Under the pieces are notes generated by a model that saw nothing but the letters and a program-made list of their open reading frames with translations, had not been told where the DNA came from and searched no databases. From positions 78,124 through 142,123 of the forward strand of contig NZ_JACSPO010000004.1 in assembly GCF_014837105.1 (NCBI RefSeq): a DNA stretch of 64,000 nucleotides, written 5' to 3'. The stretch comes from Oceanitalea stevensii (GTDB taxonomy: Bacteria > Actinomycetota > Actinomycetes > Actinomycetales > Actinomycetaceae). Made by a program: the position numbers and the translations under genes. This document shows positions 25,084-33,565 of the stretch, piece after piece. Numbering within the stretch: the stretch's first letter is position 1; the number at the start of each line of letters is the position of its first letter.

Positions 25084-26304
25084 TCAGCCGCGCAGGGCGT
25101 CGGTGAGCTTCATCCGGCCACCGGTGTGGAGCACGCCGCGGCGGTAGACCCGCGCCGCCAGCCACACGAGCACCGGGATCGTCACGAGGGCGATGCCGAT
25201 GGACAGGAGCAGCTCCCACGTCTCGACCCCGCCGAACACGTTGCGCACCGGCATCATGAACGGGGAGAAGAACGGGATCTGGGACAGGATGCGCACCGGG
25301 GTGCTGTCGGGGTCCGACGTCACCATGAACATCGCGAGGTAGTACGGCACGAACATGAGGAACATGAGCGGCGTCGTCACGGCGCCGATCTCCTCCTGAC
25401 GCGAGATGAGCGCCGCGAAGCCGCCGAAGAGCAGCGCGAACACGGCGAAGCCGAGGAAGAACCACAGGAGGACGAGGAGCATCGTCCCGCCGAGGTCGAT
25501 CTCGAAGCCCTCGAGCAGCCCGGTCGCCATCGCGGGCACCGCCGCGGCGGCGCTGAGCACGACGACCTGGACGAGGCTGACGATGCCGATGCCGAGGATC
25601 TTGCCGGCGAGCAGCTCCGAGGGGCGGATCGTCGCGAGGAGGATCTCGACGACGCGCGAGGTCTTCTCCTCGACGACGCCCATCGCGATGAGCGAGCCGG
25701 AGCCGATGAGGGCGAAGAGCAGGAGGGAGATCGCGAGGACCGCGACGAGGTACTGGGGGCCGAACTGGTCGGCGTCGTCCTCCGCGTCGACGCTCGCCAC
25801 CTGCGGGCCGGCCATCGCCAGGGCCTCGTTGAAGGCCTGCGGGTCCCCGCCGAGCTCGCTCACCTGGTCGGCGAGGACGTGCGCCTGGACGGCGCTCGTG
25901 ACGAGGGCGAGGAGCTGCTGGTCCGCCTCGTCGTCGACGAGCATCTCCGGGCGCGCCGGGTCCCCGCCGAGGAAGGCGTCGAGGTCCTCGGTCAGCCGAG
26001 GCTCGGCCTCCTCGCGGGTCAGCTCCTCGACCTCGACCGTCGTGCCCAGGGCCGTGCCCGCGGCGGTCAGCTGGGGCTCGAGCTCGGCGACGCCGCTCTC
26101 GACGGCGACGGTGAAGTCCGCGGCGCCGTCGTCCTCACGGCCGGCGAAGTAGTCGAGGACGAGGATCCCGGCGACGATGACGACGACCATGATGGCCAGC
26201 GAGATGAGGTTCGACTTCGTGAAGAAGCGGGCCTTGACCTCACGACGCGCGACCATGCCGACGTTGGCGAGGGTGGAGTTCCGGCTGGTGCTGTCCTTGC
26301 TCAT
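25084..26304 (-). CDS. ABC-2 type exporter permease (NatB-like)
   Basis: A 406-residue membrane protein: one N-terminal span (NLISLAIMVVVIVAGILVLDYF), a large external domain (about residues 60-200, acidic), then five or six spans (YLVAVLAISLLLFALIG... to ...GIALVTIPVLVWLAARVY). MGVVEEKTSRVVEILLATIRPSELL is the hallmark of the NatB/YhaP family. With the ATPase encoded just upstream it should form an exporter; NatAB of Bacillus extrudes Na+, but relatives carry other cargo. The ATG overlaps the natA stop (ATGA). The operon ends at the 17-bp hairpin. Confidence 0.88.
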   Translation of the reverse strand: MSKDSTSRNSTLANVGMVARREVKARFFTKSNLISLAIMVVVIVAGILVLDYFAGREDDGAADFTVAVESGVAELEPQLTAAGTALGTTVEVEELTREEAEPRLTEDLDAFLGGDPARPEMLVDDEADQQLLALVTSAVQAHVLADQVSELGGDPQAFNEALAMAGPQVASVDAEDDADQFGPQYLVAVLAISLLLFALIGSGSLIAMGVVEEKTSRVVEILLATIRPSELLAGKILGIGIVSLVQVVVLSAAAAVPAMATGLLEGFEIDLGGTMLLVLLWFFLGFAVFALLFGGFAALISRQEEIGAVTTPLMFLMFVPYYLAMFMVTSDPDSTPVRILSQIPFFSPFMMPVRNVFGGVETWELLLSIGIALVTIPVLVWLAARVYRRGVLHTGGRMKLTDALRG

Positions 26305-27221
26305 GCTGCGTCCTTCTCCTCGGTCTCGCTGACGACGCCCCGGAAGAGGTCGGCGAGCGTGGGCACGACCGGCCCGAACTCGCGGAGCTGCCCGGCGGCG
26401 GTGGCGGCGGAGAGCAGTGGCTGCTCGACACCGGCGTCGTGGCCGGTGAGCTCGACGACGACCTCCCGGCCGTCGTCGGACAGCACCCGGGCACCGGGGA
26501 CCGTCTGCGCCCAGCCGGCGGCTGCGCCGTCGACGACGGCGCGCCAGCGCGCGTTCGGCGTGCGGCGCAGCTCCTCCTTCGTGCCGACGGCGACCATCTT
26601 CCCGGCGCGGACGATGCCGACGCGGTCGCACAGGCGCTCGACGAGGTCGAGCTGGTGGGAGGAGAAGATGACGGGGACGCCGGCGGCGGCCCGCTCGGAC
26701 AGGACGCCGCTCATGACGTCGACGGCGACGGGGTCGAGGCCGGAGAAGGGCTCGTCGAGGACGAGGATCTCCGGGCCGTGGACGAGCGCGGCCGCGAGCT
26801 GCACCCGCTGCTGGTTGCCCAGGGACAGCTTCTCGACGTCGTCGCCGCGACGCGCCTCGACGCCCAGGCGCTCGGTCCACTGCTCCATCGCGGCGGTGGC
26901 CTGCTTCTCGCCCATGCCGTGGAGGCGGGCGAGGTAGACGAGCTGCTCACCGACCTTCATCTTCGGGTACAGCCCACGCTCCTCGGGCATGTAGCCGACG
27001 CGGCGGCGCATGTCGAGGTCGAGGGGCTGTCCCTTCCAGCGCACCTCGCCGGAGTCGGCGGCGAGCACGCCGAGGGCGATGCGCATCGCCGTCGTCTTGC
27101 CGGCACCGTTGGACCCGACGAAGCCGAAGATCTCCCCGCCGTCGACGGAGAAGGTGAGGTCGGTGAGGGCGCGCAGCGTGCCGTACGCCTTGTTGAGGTG
27201 GTCGAACTCGAGCTGTGGCAT
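26301..27221 (-). CDS. ABC-2 exporter ATP-binding protein (NatA-like)
   Basis: A 306-residue ATPase. Walker A GSNGAGKTTAMR (about 36-47), Q-loop GYMPEERGLYPKM, signature LSLGNQQRVQLAAAL (LSLGNQ instead of LSGGQ, usual for this subfamily), Walker B ILVLDEPFSGLDP, and switch His in VIFSSHQLDLVERL. A C-terminal regulatory extension follows (about 215-306). ATG at 27221 has GAAGAGG upstream. The 72-bp gap to the tetR gene holds a TAGACT promoter element. Together with NatB-like protein it forms an exporter of unknown substrate, plausibly controlled by the TetR. Confidence 0.92.
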   Translation of the reverse strand: MPQLEFDHLNKAYGTLRALTDLTFSVDGGEIFGFVGSNGAGKTTAMRIALGVLAADSGEVRWKGQPLDLDMRRRVGYMPEERGLYPKMKVGEQLVYLARLHGMGEKQATAAMEQWTERLGVEARRGDDVEKLSLGNQQRVQLAAALVHGPEILVLDEPFSGLDPVAVDVMSGVLSERAAAGVPVIFSSHQLDLVERLCDRVGIVRAGKMVAVGTKEELRRTPNARWRAVVDGAAAGWAQTVPGARVLSDDGREVVVELTGHDAGVEQPLLSAATAAGQLREFGPVVPTLADLFRGVVSETEEKDAA

Positions 27222-27257
27222 GGCCTCTTCCGTGGTCGCCGGGCGGGTTCGGGCCAG

Positions 27258-27263
27258 AGTCTA
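27258..27263 (-). promoter_or_regulatory. -10 candidate for the natAB operon
   Basis: Minus-strand TAGACT lies 36 nt before the natA ATG, with an SD in the leader. It suggests that natAB can be expressed separately from tetR. Confidence 0.45.
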
Positions 27264-27293
27264 GGGGACGGGTCCGACGCCCCCTCGGGATTT

Positions 27294-27944
27294 TCAGTCC
27301 GCGGCGGAGTCGGGCAGACCGGTCAGCCGCGGGCTCTTCTCGAGGGCGGCCAGCCCGTTCCACGAGAGGTTGACGAGGTGCGCGGCGACGGTCTGCCGGT
27401 CGGGGTGGCGCGCCTCGAGCCACCACTGCCCGGTGAGCGCGATCATCCCGACGAGCATCTGGGCGTAGATGGGAGCCGTGCTCGTCGGCAGCCCACGACG
27501 GCGGAACTGCTCGGCGAGCAGGTGCTCCACCTGCGTGGCGACGTCCCCGATGAGGGAGGAGAAGGTGCCGGTGGCCTGGGCGACGGGGGAGTCGCGCACG
27601 AGGATGCGGAAGCCGTCGGTGTTGAGCTCGATGTACTCGAGCAGGGCCAGGGCCGTCCGCTCGACGATCCGCTTGGGGTGCCCGCCCGTCTCGAGCGCAC
27701 CGCTCAGTGCGGCCAGCAGCTGCTGCAGCTCACGGTCGACGATGACGGCGTACACGCCCTCCTTGCCGCCGAAGTGCTCGTAGACGACGGGCTTGGAGAC
27801 CTTCGCGCGGGACGCGATCTCCTCGACGCTCGTGCCCTCGAAGCCCTTCTCGGCGAAGAGCTCGCGGCTGACGTCGAGCAGCTGCTCCCGGCGCTGTCCG
27901 GCGGTCATCCGGGCGCGGGACGTGCGAGATCGGTCACTGGTCAC
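27294..27944 (-). CDS. TetR-family transcriptional regulator
   Basis: A 216-residue repressor-type protein. The helix-turn-helix reads RREQLLDVSRELFAEKGFEG / TSVEEIASRAKVSKPVVYEHFGGKEGVYAV (about residues 18-66). The ligand-binding domain is helical with QWWLEARHP near the end. Start GTG at 27944 is taken because CATGAT lies 6 nt upstream on the minus strand; a later ATG (MTAGQRR) is possible. It precedes natAB on the same strand, so it most likely regulates that exporter and itself. Effector unknown. Confidence 0.9.
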   Translation of the reverse strand: MTSDRSRTSRARMTAGQRREQLLDVSRELFAEKGFEGTSVEEIASRAKVSKPVVYEHFGGKEGVYAVIVDRELQQLLAALSGALETGGHPKRIVERTALALLEYIELNTDGFRILVRDSPVAQATGTFSSLIGDVATQVEHLLAEQFRRRGLPTSTAPIYAQMLVGMIALTGQWWLEARHPDRQTVAAHLVNLSWNGLAALEKSPRLTGLPDSAAD

Positions 27945-28030
27945 CCACCCATCATGCCTGGCGGGTCCGACAGGCGGCCGGGCTGCCCACACGGCCTGGC
28001 ACACTAGGCGCTGCGCCGCGCACGGCGCGG

Positions 28031-28102
28031 TCCGCCCTGGTGTAACGGCAGCACACAGGCCTTTGGTGCCTTGAGGTCCGGGTTCGAATCCTGGGGGCGG
28101 AG
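28031..28102 (+). tRNA. tRNA-Gln (anticodon UUG)
   Basis: A 72-nt cloverleaf. Acceptor TCCGCCC pairs with GGGCGGA; discriminator G; the anticodon loop CTTTGGT gives UUG; T-arm CCGGG-TTCGAAT-CCTGG with one G-T pair. The first base pair of the anticodon stem is a C-T mismatch. CCA is not encoded. Reads CAA and, by wobble, CAG codons. Confidence 0.92.
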
Positions 28103-28105
28103 CGC

Positions 28106-28144
28106 CCGGCCACCCCGCAGGACGGGAGCCTCACCGGGGTCCGG
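28106..28144 (+). terminator. Hairpin after tRNA-Gln
   Basis: CCGG-cc-ACCCCG (28106-28117) pairs with CGGGGT-CCGG (28135-28144), with a two-base bulge and a 17-nt loop. Positioned 4 nt after the tRNA, it may aid 3' end formation or termination. Confidence 0.4.
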
Positions 28145-28161
28145 CCGCCCGTGCGCCGGGA

Positions 28162-28167
28162 TAGAGT
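28162..28167 (+). promoter_or_regulatory. -10 candidate for glmU-prs
   Basis: TAGAGT, about 60 nt upstream of the glmU GTG, with GGGAG in the leader. It is the only good -10 hexamer in the gap after tRNA-Gln. Confidence 0.4.
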
Positions 28168-28227
28168 GGTGAGCGCACAAAGCCCGGGGAACACCCCGAG
28201 CAGGACCCGACGAGGGAGCCGACACGC

Positions 28228-29829
28228 GTGAGTGCCCAGCCAGCCGCCGTCATCGTCCTTGCCGCAGGTGAGGGCACCCGGATGAGGTCCCGGACCCCCA
28301 AGGTCCTCCATCGCATCGCCGGCCGCAGCCTTCTCGGCTTCGCGCTCCGCGCCGGTGCCGAGCTCGACCCGCGGCGACTCGCCGTCGTCGTGCGCCACGA
28401 GCGGGAGACCGTCGCCGCGCACGCCGGGGAGCAGCTGCCCGGCGTCGTCGTCGTCGACCAGGACGCCGTGCCCGGGACCGGCCGCGCCGTCCAGTGCGCC
28501 CTCGGTGTCCTCGACGGCCTCGAGGAGGCCGGTGCGGCGCTCCTGTCCGGCGCCGCCGCGTCCGGCGGAGGACGCCTCGAGGGCCCCGTCGTCGTCACCG
28601 CCGGTGACGTCCCGCTCCTCGACTCCGCCACGCTGCAGCAGATGCTCGCGGCGCACGAGGCCGACGGCAACGCCGTCACCCTCCTCAGCACCCGCCTGCC
28701 CGACCCCTACGGCTACGGGCGCGTCGTGCGCGACGACAGCGGCGACGTCGTCGCGGTCGTCGAGGAGCGCGACGCCACCGCCGAGCAGCGCGAGATCGAC
28801 GAGATCAACGCCTCGATCTACGTCTTCGACGCCGACGTGCTGCGCGACGCCCTCACCCGCGTCGACGACGCCAACGACCAGGGCGAGGTCTACCTCACCG
28901 ACGTCGTCGCCCTCGCCCACGGCGACGGCAAGCGGGTGCGCGCGCTCGTCGTCGAGGACGAGTGGCTCGTCTCCGGCGTCAACGACCGCGCCCAGCTCGC
29001 GGCGATCGGCACCGAGCTCAACCGCCGCCTCGTCGCCGAGTGGATGCGCGCCGGCGTCACGGTCGTCGACCCCGCCACCACGTGGGTCGACGTCGACGTC
29101 CGCCTCGGCCGCGACGTCACCATCCACCCCGGCACCCAGCTGCACGGCACGACGACCGTCGACGACGGCGCGGAGATCGGTCCCGACACCACCCTGCGTG
29201 ACGTCGTCGTCGGCGCGGAGGCCACCGTCGTGCGCACGCACGGCTTCAGCGCCACCGTCGGCCCGCGCGCCACGGTCGGCCCCTTCGCCTACCTGCGCCA
29301 GGACACCGTGCTGGGCGAGGGCGGCAAGATCGGCACCTTCGTCGAGACCAAGGACGCGCAGATCGGGGCCGGCTCCAAGGTCCCGCACCTGTCCTACGTC
29401 GGGGACGCGGAGATCGGGGAGGGCACGAACATCGGCGCCGCCTCCGTCTTCGTCAACTACGACGGCGTGAACAAGCACCGCTCGAAGGTCGGCAACGGTG
29501 CGCGCACCGGCTCGGACAACATGTTCGTCGCGCCGGTGACCGTCGGTGACGGCGCCTACACCGGTGCCGGCACCGTCCTCCTCAAGGACGTCCCGCCCGG
29601 CGCGCTGGCGGTCAACTCCATGACCCAGCGCAACATCGAGGGCTGGGTGCTGCGGCGCCGGCCCGGCACGCCCTCCGCGGAGGCCGCGAGCAAGGCGCTC
29701 GGGGCCGACGAGGAGCGGGAGCTCTCCCCCCAGGCACGGGCCGAGCTGGCCCGCGGCAACCACGGCACCGCCGTCCCTCGTGACGGCGACGCCCCCTCCG
29801 ACACGACCGGGAGCAGCACCGAGCGATGA
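28228..29829 (+). CDS. glmU: Bifunctional UDP-N-acetylglucosamine pyrophosphorylase / glucosamine-1-phosphate N-acetyltransferase
   Basis: A 533-residue enzyme making UDP-GlcNAc for peptidoglycan and mycothiol. The N-terminal uridyltransferase has VIVLAAGEGTRMRSRTPKVLH (split at 28252-28310), VPGTGRAVQCAL, AGDVPLL and EINASIYVFD. The C-terminal left-handed beta-helix contains hexapeptide repeats with GPFAYLRQDTVLGEGGKIGT and NIGAASVFVNYDGVNKHRS, the acetyltransferase site. A loop of about a dozen residues (LLSGAAASGGGRLEG) is inserted before the GDVPLL motif, and there is a disordered acidic tail of about 50 residues beyond the E. coli length. prs overlaps the stop by ATGA, an order conserved in actinobacteria. 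Confidence 0.97.
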   Translation: MSAQPAAVIVLAAGEGTRMRSRTPKVLHRIAGRSLLGFALRAGAELDPRRLAVVVRHERETVAAHAGEQLPGVVVVDQDAVPGTGRAVQCALGVLDGLEEAGAALLSGAAASGGGRLEGPVVVTAGDVPLLDSATLQQMLAAHEADGNAVTLLSTRLPDPYGYGRVVRDDSGDVVAVVEERDATAEQREIDEINASIYVFDADVLRDALTRVDDANDQGEVYLTDVVALAHGDGKRVRALVVEDEWLVSGVNDRAQLAAIGTELNRRLVAEWMRAGVTVVDPATTWVDVDVRLGRDVTIHPGTQLHGTTTVDDGAEIGPDTTLRDVVVGAEATVVRTHGFSATVGPRATVGPFAYLRQDTVLGEGGKIGTFVETKDAQIGAGSKVPHLSYVGDAEIGEGTNIGAASVFVNYDGVNKHRSKVGNGARTGSDNMFVAPVTVGDGAYTGAGTVLLKDVPPGALAVNSMTQRNIEGWVLRRRPGTPSAEAASKALGADEERELSPQARAELARGNHGTAVPRDGDAPSDTTGSSTER

Positions 29830-30806
29830 CAGGCATCACCTCACGCGGCGAGAAGCGACTCGTCCTTGTGTCCGGACGGGCGCACCCGGCCCTGGCGAAC
29901 GCCGTGGCGCGGGAGCTCGGCACCGAGCTCGTCCCCACCACCGCCTACGACTTCGCCAACGGTGAGATCTACGTCCGCTTCGAGGAGAGCGTGCGCGGCT
30001 CGGACGCCTTCGTGCTCCAGTCGCACACGGCCCCGATCAACCAGTGGCTCATGGAGCAGCTGCTCATGGTCGACGCGCTCAAGCGCGCCTCGGCCAAGCG
30101 CATCACGGTCATCGCGCCCTTCTACCCCTACGCGCGGCAGGACAAGAAGCACAAGGGCCGCGAGCCGATCTCCGCGCGGTTCATCGCCGACATGTTCAAG
30201 ACCGCCGGCGCGGACCGCCTCATGTCGGTGGACCTCCACGCCGCGCAGGTGCAGGGCTTCTTCGACGGACCGGTCGACCACCTGTGGGCGATGCCGATCC
30301 TCACCGACTACGTGCGCTCGCGGGTCGACACGAGCAACGTCACGGTCGTCTCCCCGGACGCCGGCCGCATCCGGGTGGCCGAGAAGTGGGCAGAGAAGCT
30401 CGGTGGCGGGCCGCTCGCCTTCGTCCACAAGACCCGCGACATCACCCGGCCCAACCAGGCGGTGGCCAACCGCGTCGTCGGTGAGGTCGAGGGGCGCACC
30501 TGCGTGCTCGTCGACGACCTCATCGACACCGGCGGCACGATCTCCGAGGCCGTCAAGGTCGTCAAGGCGGCCGGGGCGCGCGACGTCATCGTCGCCGCCA
30601 CCCACGGCGTGCTCTCCGACCCTGCCGCCCAGCGGCTGAGCGAGTGCGGCGCCCGGGAGGTCGTCATCACCGACACCCTCCCGCTGGACGCGAGCAAGCA
30701 CTTCCCCCAGCTCACGGTGCTGCCCATCGCCCCGCTCCTGGCGCGCGCGATCCGCGCCGTCTTCGACGACGGCTCGGTCACCAGCCTCTTCGACGGCAAC
30801 GCCTAA
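29826..30806 (+). CDS. prs: Ribose-phosphate pyrophosphokinase
   Basis: A 326-residue class I PRPP synthetase (ribose 5-phosphate + ATP to PRPP) supplying nucleotides, His, Trp and NAD. VLVSGRAHPALANAVARELG, YDFANGEIYVRFEESVRG, the flexible loop YPYARQDKKHKGREPIS, the signature DRLMSVDLHAAQVQGFF, and the PRPP loop CVLVDDLIDTGGTI are all present. The ATG overlaps the glmU stop, so the two are coupled. In mycobacteria and many actinobacteria rplY follows closely; here a nuclease-like gene and repeats intervene. Confidence 0.97.
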   Translation: MTGITSRGEKRLVLVSGRAHPALANAVARELGTELVPTTAYDFANGEIYVRFEESVRGSDAFVLQSHTAPINQWLMEQLLMVDALKRASAKRITVIAPFYPYARQDKKHKGREPISARFIADMFKTAGADRLMSVDLHAAQVQGFFDGPVDHLWAMPILTDYVRSRVDTSNVTVVSPDAGRIRVAEKWAEKLGGGPLAFVHKTRDITRPNQAVANRVVGEVEGRTCVLVDDLIDTGGTISEAVKVVKAAGARDVIVAATHGVLSDPAAQRLSECGAREVVITDTLPLDASKHFPQLTVLPIAPLLARAIRAVFDDGSVTSLFDGNA

Positions 30807-30839
30807 GGCCCCGCCCGGCGCCAGGCCGCCCGGGCGCCC

Positions 30840-30940
30840 GGCCCGCCCCGGCGCCCGCCGCCGGCCCGCCCCGGCGCCCGCCGCCGGACCCCGCTGCTGG
30901 AACTGATCGGCGCGGCTGACATATCAGCCGCGCCGATCAG
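30840..30940. repeat. Minisatellite plus long palindrome (CGCTGCTG family, copy 1)
   Basis: Two perfect 23-bp GC-only units (30840-30862, 30863-30885) are followed by CCCCGCTGCTGG and a perfect 17-bp palindrome with a 4-nt loop (30903-30919 with 30924-30940). CGCTGC on the left and GCAGCG on the right (to about 30950) can extend the stem. It lies after prs and before the nuclease-fold gene. Copies 2 and 3 are at 31982 and 45785. Confidence 0.85.
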
Positions 30941-31037
30941 CATCTGCAGCGCAGACGGGAGGAGGGTGCCGCACAGGTGGACGTGCGGTCGCCTCCGTCC
31001 CCAGATCGCGTCGGCGCGGCCCGTGTGAGGGGGCCTC

Positions 31038-32012
31038 GTGGGCCAGGGTGCGGGGATGGACCGGGAGCCGCTCGACCTCATCCCCACCCGCGACGCTGCT
31101 CTCCGCGGCGTCGACATCCGCTCGGCGAAGGCGTCCGTCGTCAGGCTGCGGCACGGCACCTACGTCGACCGTGAGGCACTGGGCGCCGCGTCACCTGCGC
31201 TGCGCTACGAGTACGTCGTCCGCGCCACGGTGGAGTCGATGCGCTCCGGAGCACCGCTTGCGCACGAGTCCGCTGCCGTCGTGCTCGAGATCCCGATCAT
31301 CGGTCCGTGGCCGGACCGTACGCACGTCATGGTGAAGGCCGGCCGCGGGGGTCGGAGCAGTGCTCGGATCGTCCGTCACGGTACGCGGGAGATGCCGGAC
31401 CTCGTCACCGTGGAGGGGATCGCGGTGGTACACCCAGCACGGACCGTCGTGGACCTCGCCCGCACGCGCAGCTTCGCCTCCGGGCTCGCCAGTGCGGACC
31501 ACGTGCTTCGCACCGGGCTGGTGACGCGCGAGCAGCTCCTCGCCGAGGTCGAGAAGATCGGCTATCACCGGGGAGCGGGACGGGCACGGGCGGTGGTCGA
31601 GCATGCCGATGCGCGGGCGGAGTCGGTCGGGGAGTCGCTCAGCCGCGCCCAGATGATCGAGCTGCGGCTTCCCGTCCCCGTGCTGCAGCACGACGTCTAC
31701 GACGCGGACGGGTTCGTCGGCCGGACCGACTTCTGGTGGCCGGAGCTCCGGCTCGTCGGGGAGTTCGACGGCAAGGTCAGGTTCGGTCGGGAGATCGCCG
31801 GTGACCTGTCGGACGCCCGGCAGGCGCTGTGGCGGGAGAAGCAGCGGGAGGACCGGCTGCGGCGTCTGGGCCTCGGCGTGGTCCGGTGGACGTGGGACGA
31901 GGCGAGCGACCGCGGACGGTACGCGCGGCTGCTGGCGCGAGCCGGACTCCATCCGGGCCGCCGGACCGAGTCCGGCCTGATCCCCGCTGCTGATCCCGCT
32001 TCCCGCTCCTGA
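31038..32012 (+). CDS. AbiEi-like / DUF559 nuclease-fold protein, function unknown
   Basis: A 324-residue protein of a type common in actinobacteria. The N-terminus (IPTRDAALRGVDIRSAKASV, VRLRHGTYVDREAL) looks like the winged helix of AbiEi-type antitoxins. A central part has VEGIAVVHPARTVVDLART. The C-terminus has a Vsr/DUF559-like core: GRTDFWWPELRLVGEFDGKV (Asp and E-x-D-G-K of a PD-(D/E)XK fold) and LRRLGLGVVRWTWDEA. No AbiEii toxin gene adjoins it. GTG at 31038 has GAGGGG 5 nt upstream; ATG at 31056 is an alternative. Third-position base use looks less G/C-biased than in neighbours, and long palindromes of one family flank it, hinting at acquisition as a unit. Role not established. Confidence 0.75.
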   Translation: MGQGAGMDREPLDLIPTRDAALRGVDIRSAKASVVRLRHGTYVDREALGAASPALRYEYVVRATVESMRSGAPLAHESAAVVLEIPIIGPWPDRTHVMVKAGRGGRSSARIVRHGTREMPDLVTVEGIAVVHPARTVVDLARTRSFASGLASADHVLRTGLVTREQLLAEVEKIGYHRGAGRARAVVEHADARAESVGESLSRAQMIELRLPVPVLQHDVYDADGFVGRTDFWWPELRLVGEFDGKVRFGREIAGDLSDARQALWREKQREDRLRRLGLGVVRWTWDEASDRGRYARLLARAGLHPGRRTESGLIPAADPASRS

Positions 32013-32047
32013 AAAGTCAGCAGCGCGAAGCAGGATCAGCAGCGGGG
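31982..32047. repeat. Long palindrome (CGCTGCTG family, copy 2)
   Basis: A perfect outer stem CCCCGCTGCTGATCC (31982-31996) with 32033-32047 encloses an inner 15-bp stem with two mismatches around an AAAG loop. The left arm begins inside the end of the preceding gene. The outer ends match copies 1 and 3. The following 55 bp are G-rich without further symmetry. Confidence 0.85.
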
Positions 32048-32146
32048 AAGCGGCTGGGGGTGGCGGGGGAAGCGGCCGGGCAGTTCGGGGCGGCGGGGTG
32101 CGGTGGGGCACAGCCGGCGGCCTACCGGGCGGGTGCCGGGGTCGGG

Positions 32147-32152
32147 TACCAT
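32147..32152 (+). promoter_or_regulatory. -10 candidate for rplY
   Basis: TACCAT, leaving a leader of about 120 nt before the rplY GTG. Ribosomal protein genes often carry autoregulatory leaders; no known fold was recognised. Confidence 0.4.
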
Positions 32153-32279
32153 TGACAGGTTGCCTCGGCGAGGGAGTTCGGACACCGGCTCCGTGATCGA
32201 CGCGGTGGCGCCTCCGGGTGCCGCGTGTCCTCCCGCGCCCAGGTGCTGCCGCCGTCCGACGCCAGACATGGAGACCCTC

Positions 32280-32900
32280 GTGGCCGACAACCAGACCCTC
32301 AACGCAACGATCCGCACCGAGTTCGGCAAGGGCGCCGCCCGCCGTACCCGCCGCGCGAACCTCATCCCGGCCGTCCTCTACGGGCACGGCGAGGCCCCCC
32401 AGCACCTCGCGCTCGAGTCCCACGCGACCTTCCTCGCGCTCAAGGACAACGCGAACGCGCTCCTCACCCTCGTCATCGACGGCAAGGAGCAGACCGCCCT
32501 CGCCAAGGACGTCCAGCGCGACCCGGTCCGCCGCACCATCGACCACGTCGACCTCGTCATCGTCCGCAAGGGCGAGAAGGTGACCGTCGAGGTCCCCGTC
32601 CACGTCGTCGGCGAGTCGGCCCCCGGCACGATCCACCAGGTCGAGCTGCAGCACCTCACGGTCACCGTCCCCGCCACGAGCATCCCCGAGCTCGTCGAGG
32701 TCTCCATCGAGGGCCTCGAGGACGGCGCGATCATCCGCGTCAGCGACATCCCCCGCCCCGAGGGCGCGACGATCGACGTCGACCCGGAGCACGAGGTCGT
32801 CATCGTCTCGACGCCGCGTGCGTCGGCCGACGACATCGCCGCCGACGAGGCGTCCGCCGAGGCCGGCGCCTCCGCCGGCGCGGACTCCTCCGAGGCCTGA
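32280..32900 (+). CDS. rplY: 50S ribosomal protein L25/general stress protein Ctc
   Basis: A 206-residue TL5/CTC-type L25 that binds 5S rRNA. The N-terminal L25 domain reads LNATIRTEFGKGAARRTRRANLIPAVLYGHG (within 32295-32390), followed by the C-terminal beta-rich TL5 domain (VEVPVHVVGESAPGTIHQVE, and DIPRPEGATIDVDPEHEVVIV), then an Ala/Asp/Glu-rich tail. GTG at 32280 is preferred to ATG at 32268 because GGAG lies 7 nt before it and most relatives begin at this point. A perfect 19-bp hairpin follows, then pth, as in many actinobacteria. Confidence 0.96.
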   Translation: MADNQTLNATIRTEFGKGAARRTRRANLIPAVLYGHGEAPQHLALESHATFLALKDNANALLTLVIDGKEQTALAKDVQRDPVRRTIDHVDLVIVRKGEKVTVEVPVHVVGESAPGTIHQVELQHLTVTVPATSIPELVEVSIEGLEDGAIIRVSDIPRPEGATIDVDPEHEVVIVSTPRASADDIAADEASAEAGASAGADSSEA

Positions 32901-32906
32901 TGCCCT

Positions 32907-32948
32907 GAGCCCACGTCACGCCCGGACCGCCGGGCGTGACGTGGGCTC
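32907..32948 (+). terminator. Perfect 19-bp hairpin between rplY and pth
   Basis: GAGCCCACGTCACGCCCGG (32907-32925) pairs perfectly with 32930-32948 around a 4-nt loop. No U-run follows. The pth start is only 21 nt beyond, so it may act as an mRNA processing or attenuation structure rather than a full terminator. Confidence 0.65.
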
Positions 32949-32968
32949 ACGTCTGTGCAGGGAGAGAC

Positions 32969-33562
32969 ATGAACGACACCTGGCTCGTCGCCGGGCTCGG
33001 CAACCCCGGGCCGAAGTACGCCGGCAACCGGCACAACGTCGGTCGCATGGTCATCGACGTCCTCGCTCGCCGTACCAGCAGCTCGCTCACCAGCCACAAG
33101 GCGCGCGCGCACGTGGCCGACGCGCGCCTCGGCGTGCTCCCCGGCGGAGCCCCCGGCCCCCGGGTGGTCCTCGCCATCCCCGGCACCTACATGAACCTCT
33201 CCGGCGAGCCCGTCAGCGCGCTCCTGCGCTTCTACGACATCCCCCCGGAGCGGCTCCTCGTCGTCCACGACGAGCTCGACCTCCCGCCGAGCACGCTGCG
33301 CCTCAAGCGCGGCGGCGGCGAGGGCGGGCACAACGGCCTGCGCTCCATCTCCGCCTCGACCGGGACCAAGGACTACGTGCGCCTGCGCGTGGGCATCGGG
33401 CGCCCGCCGGGCCGGATGGACGCCGCGGACTTCGTCCTGCGTGACTTCTCCCCGGCCGAGCGGCCCGAGCTCCTCGTCACCCTGGAGGAGGCGGCGGACG
33501 CCGTCGAGCAGGTCGTCACCGAGGGGCTGGAGAAGGCGCAGCTGCGCCTCCACACCGCCTGA
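32969..33562 (+). CDS. pth: Peptidyl-tRNA hydrolase
   Basis: A 197-residue esterase that recycles peptidyl-tRNA dropped from the ribosome. Catalytic H22 is in [10 protein letters not shown] and D101 in VVHDELDLP. Substrate contacts include the Asn of [12 protein letters not shown] and of [16 protein letters not shown] at 32969 follows GGGAGA by a few bases. A Gly/Pro-rich insertion ([10 protein letters not shown], about 57-66) is present. It ends 3 bp before the convergent YciO-like gene. Confidence 0.97.
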   Translation: MNDTWLVAGLGNPGPKYAGNRHNVGRMVIDVLARRTSSSLTSHKARAHVADARLGVLPGGAPGPRVVLAIPGTYMNLSGEPVSALLRFYDIPPERLLVVHDELDLPPSTLRLKRGGGEGGHNGLRSISASTGTKDYVRLRVGIGRPPGRMDAADFVLRDFSPAERPELLVTLEEAADAVEQVVTEGLEKAQLRLHTA

Positions 33563-33565
33563 CGG

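Noticed and set aside
30807..31037. A gene in the gap after prs
   Set aside because: The gap is filled by GC-only minisatellite and a palindrome; the open frames there are short, low-complexity and without an SD.
31038..32012. Complete type IV toxin-antitoxin (AbiE) system
   Set aside because: Only the AbiEi-like N-terminal part is present, fused to a nuclease-fold C-terminus; no AbiEii nucleotidyltransferase toxin gene is adjacent.
32160..32279. N-terminally extended rplY starting at TTG 32160, which would be leaderless behind TACCAT
   Set aside because: The extension is Pro/Ala/Cys-rich without L25 similarity; GTG at 32280 has an SD and matches homologue N-termini.
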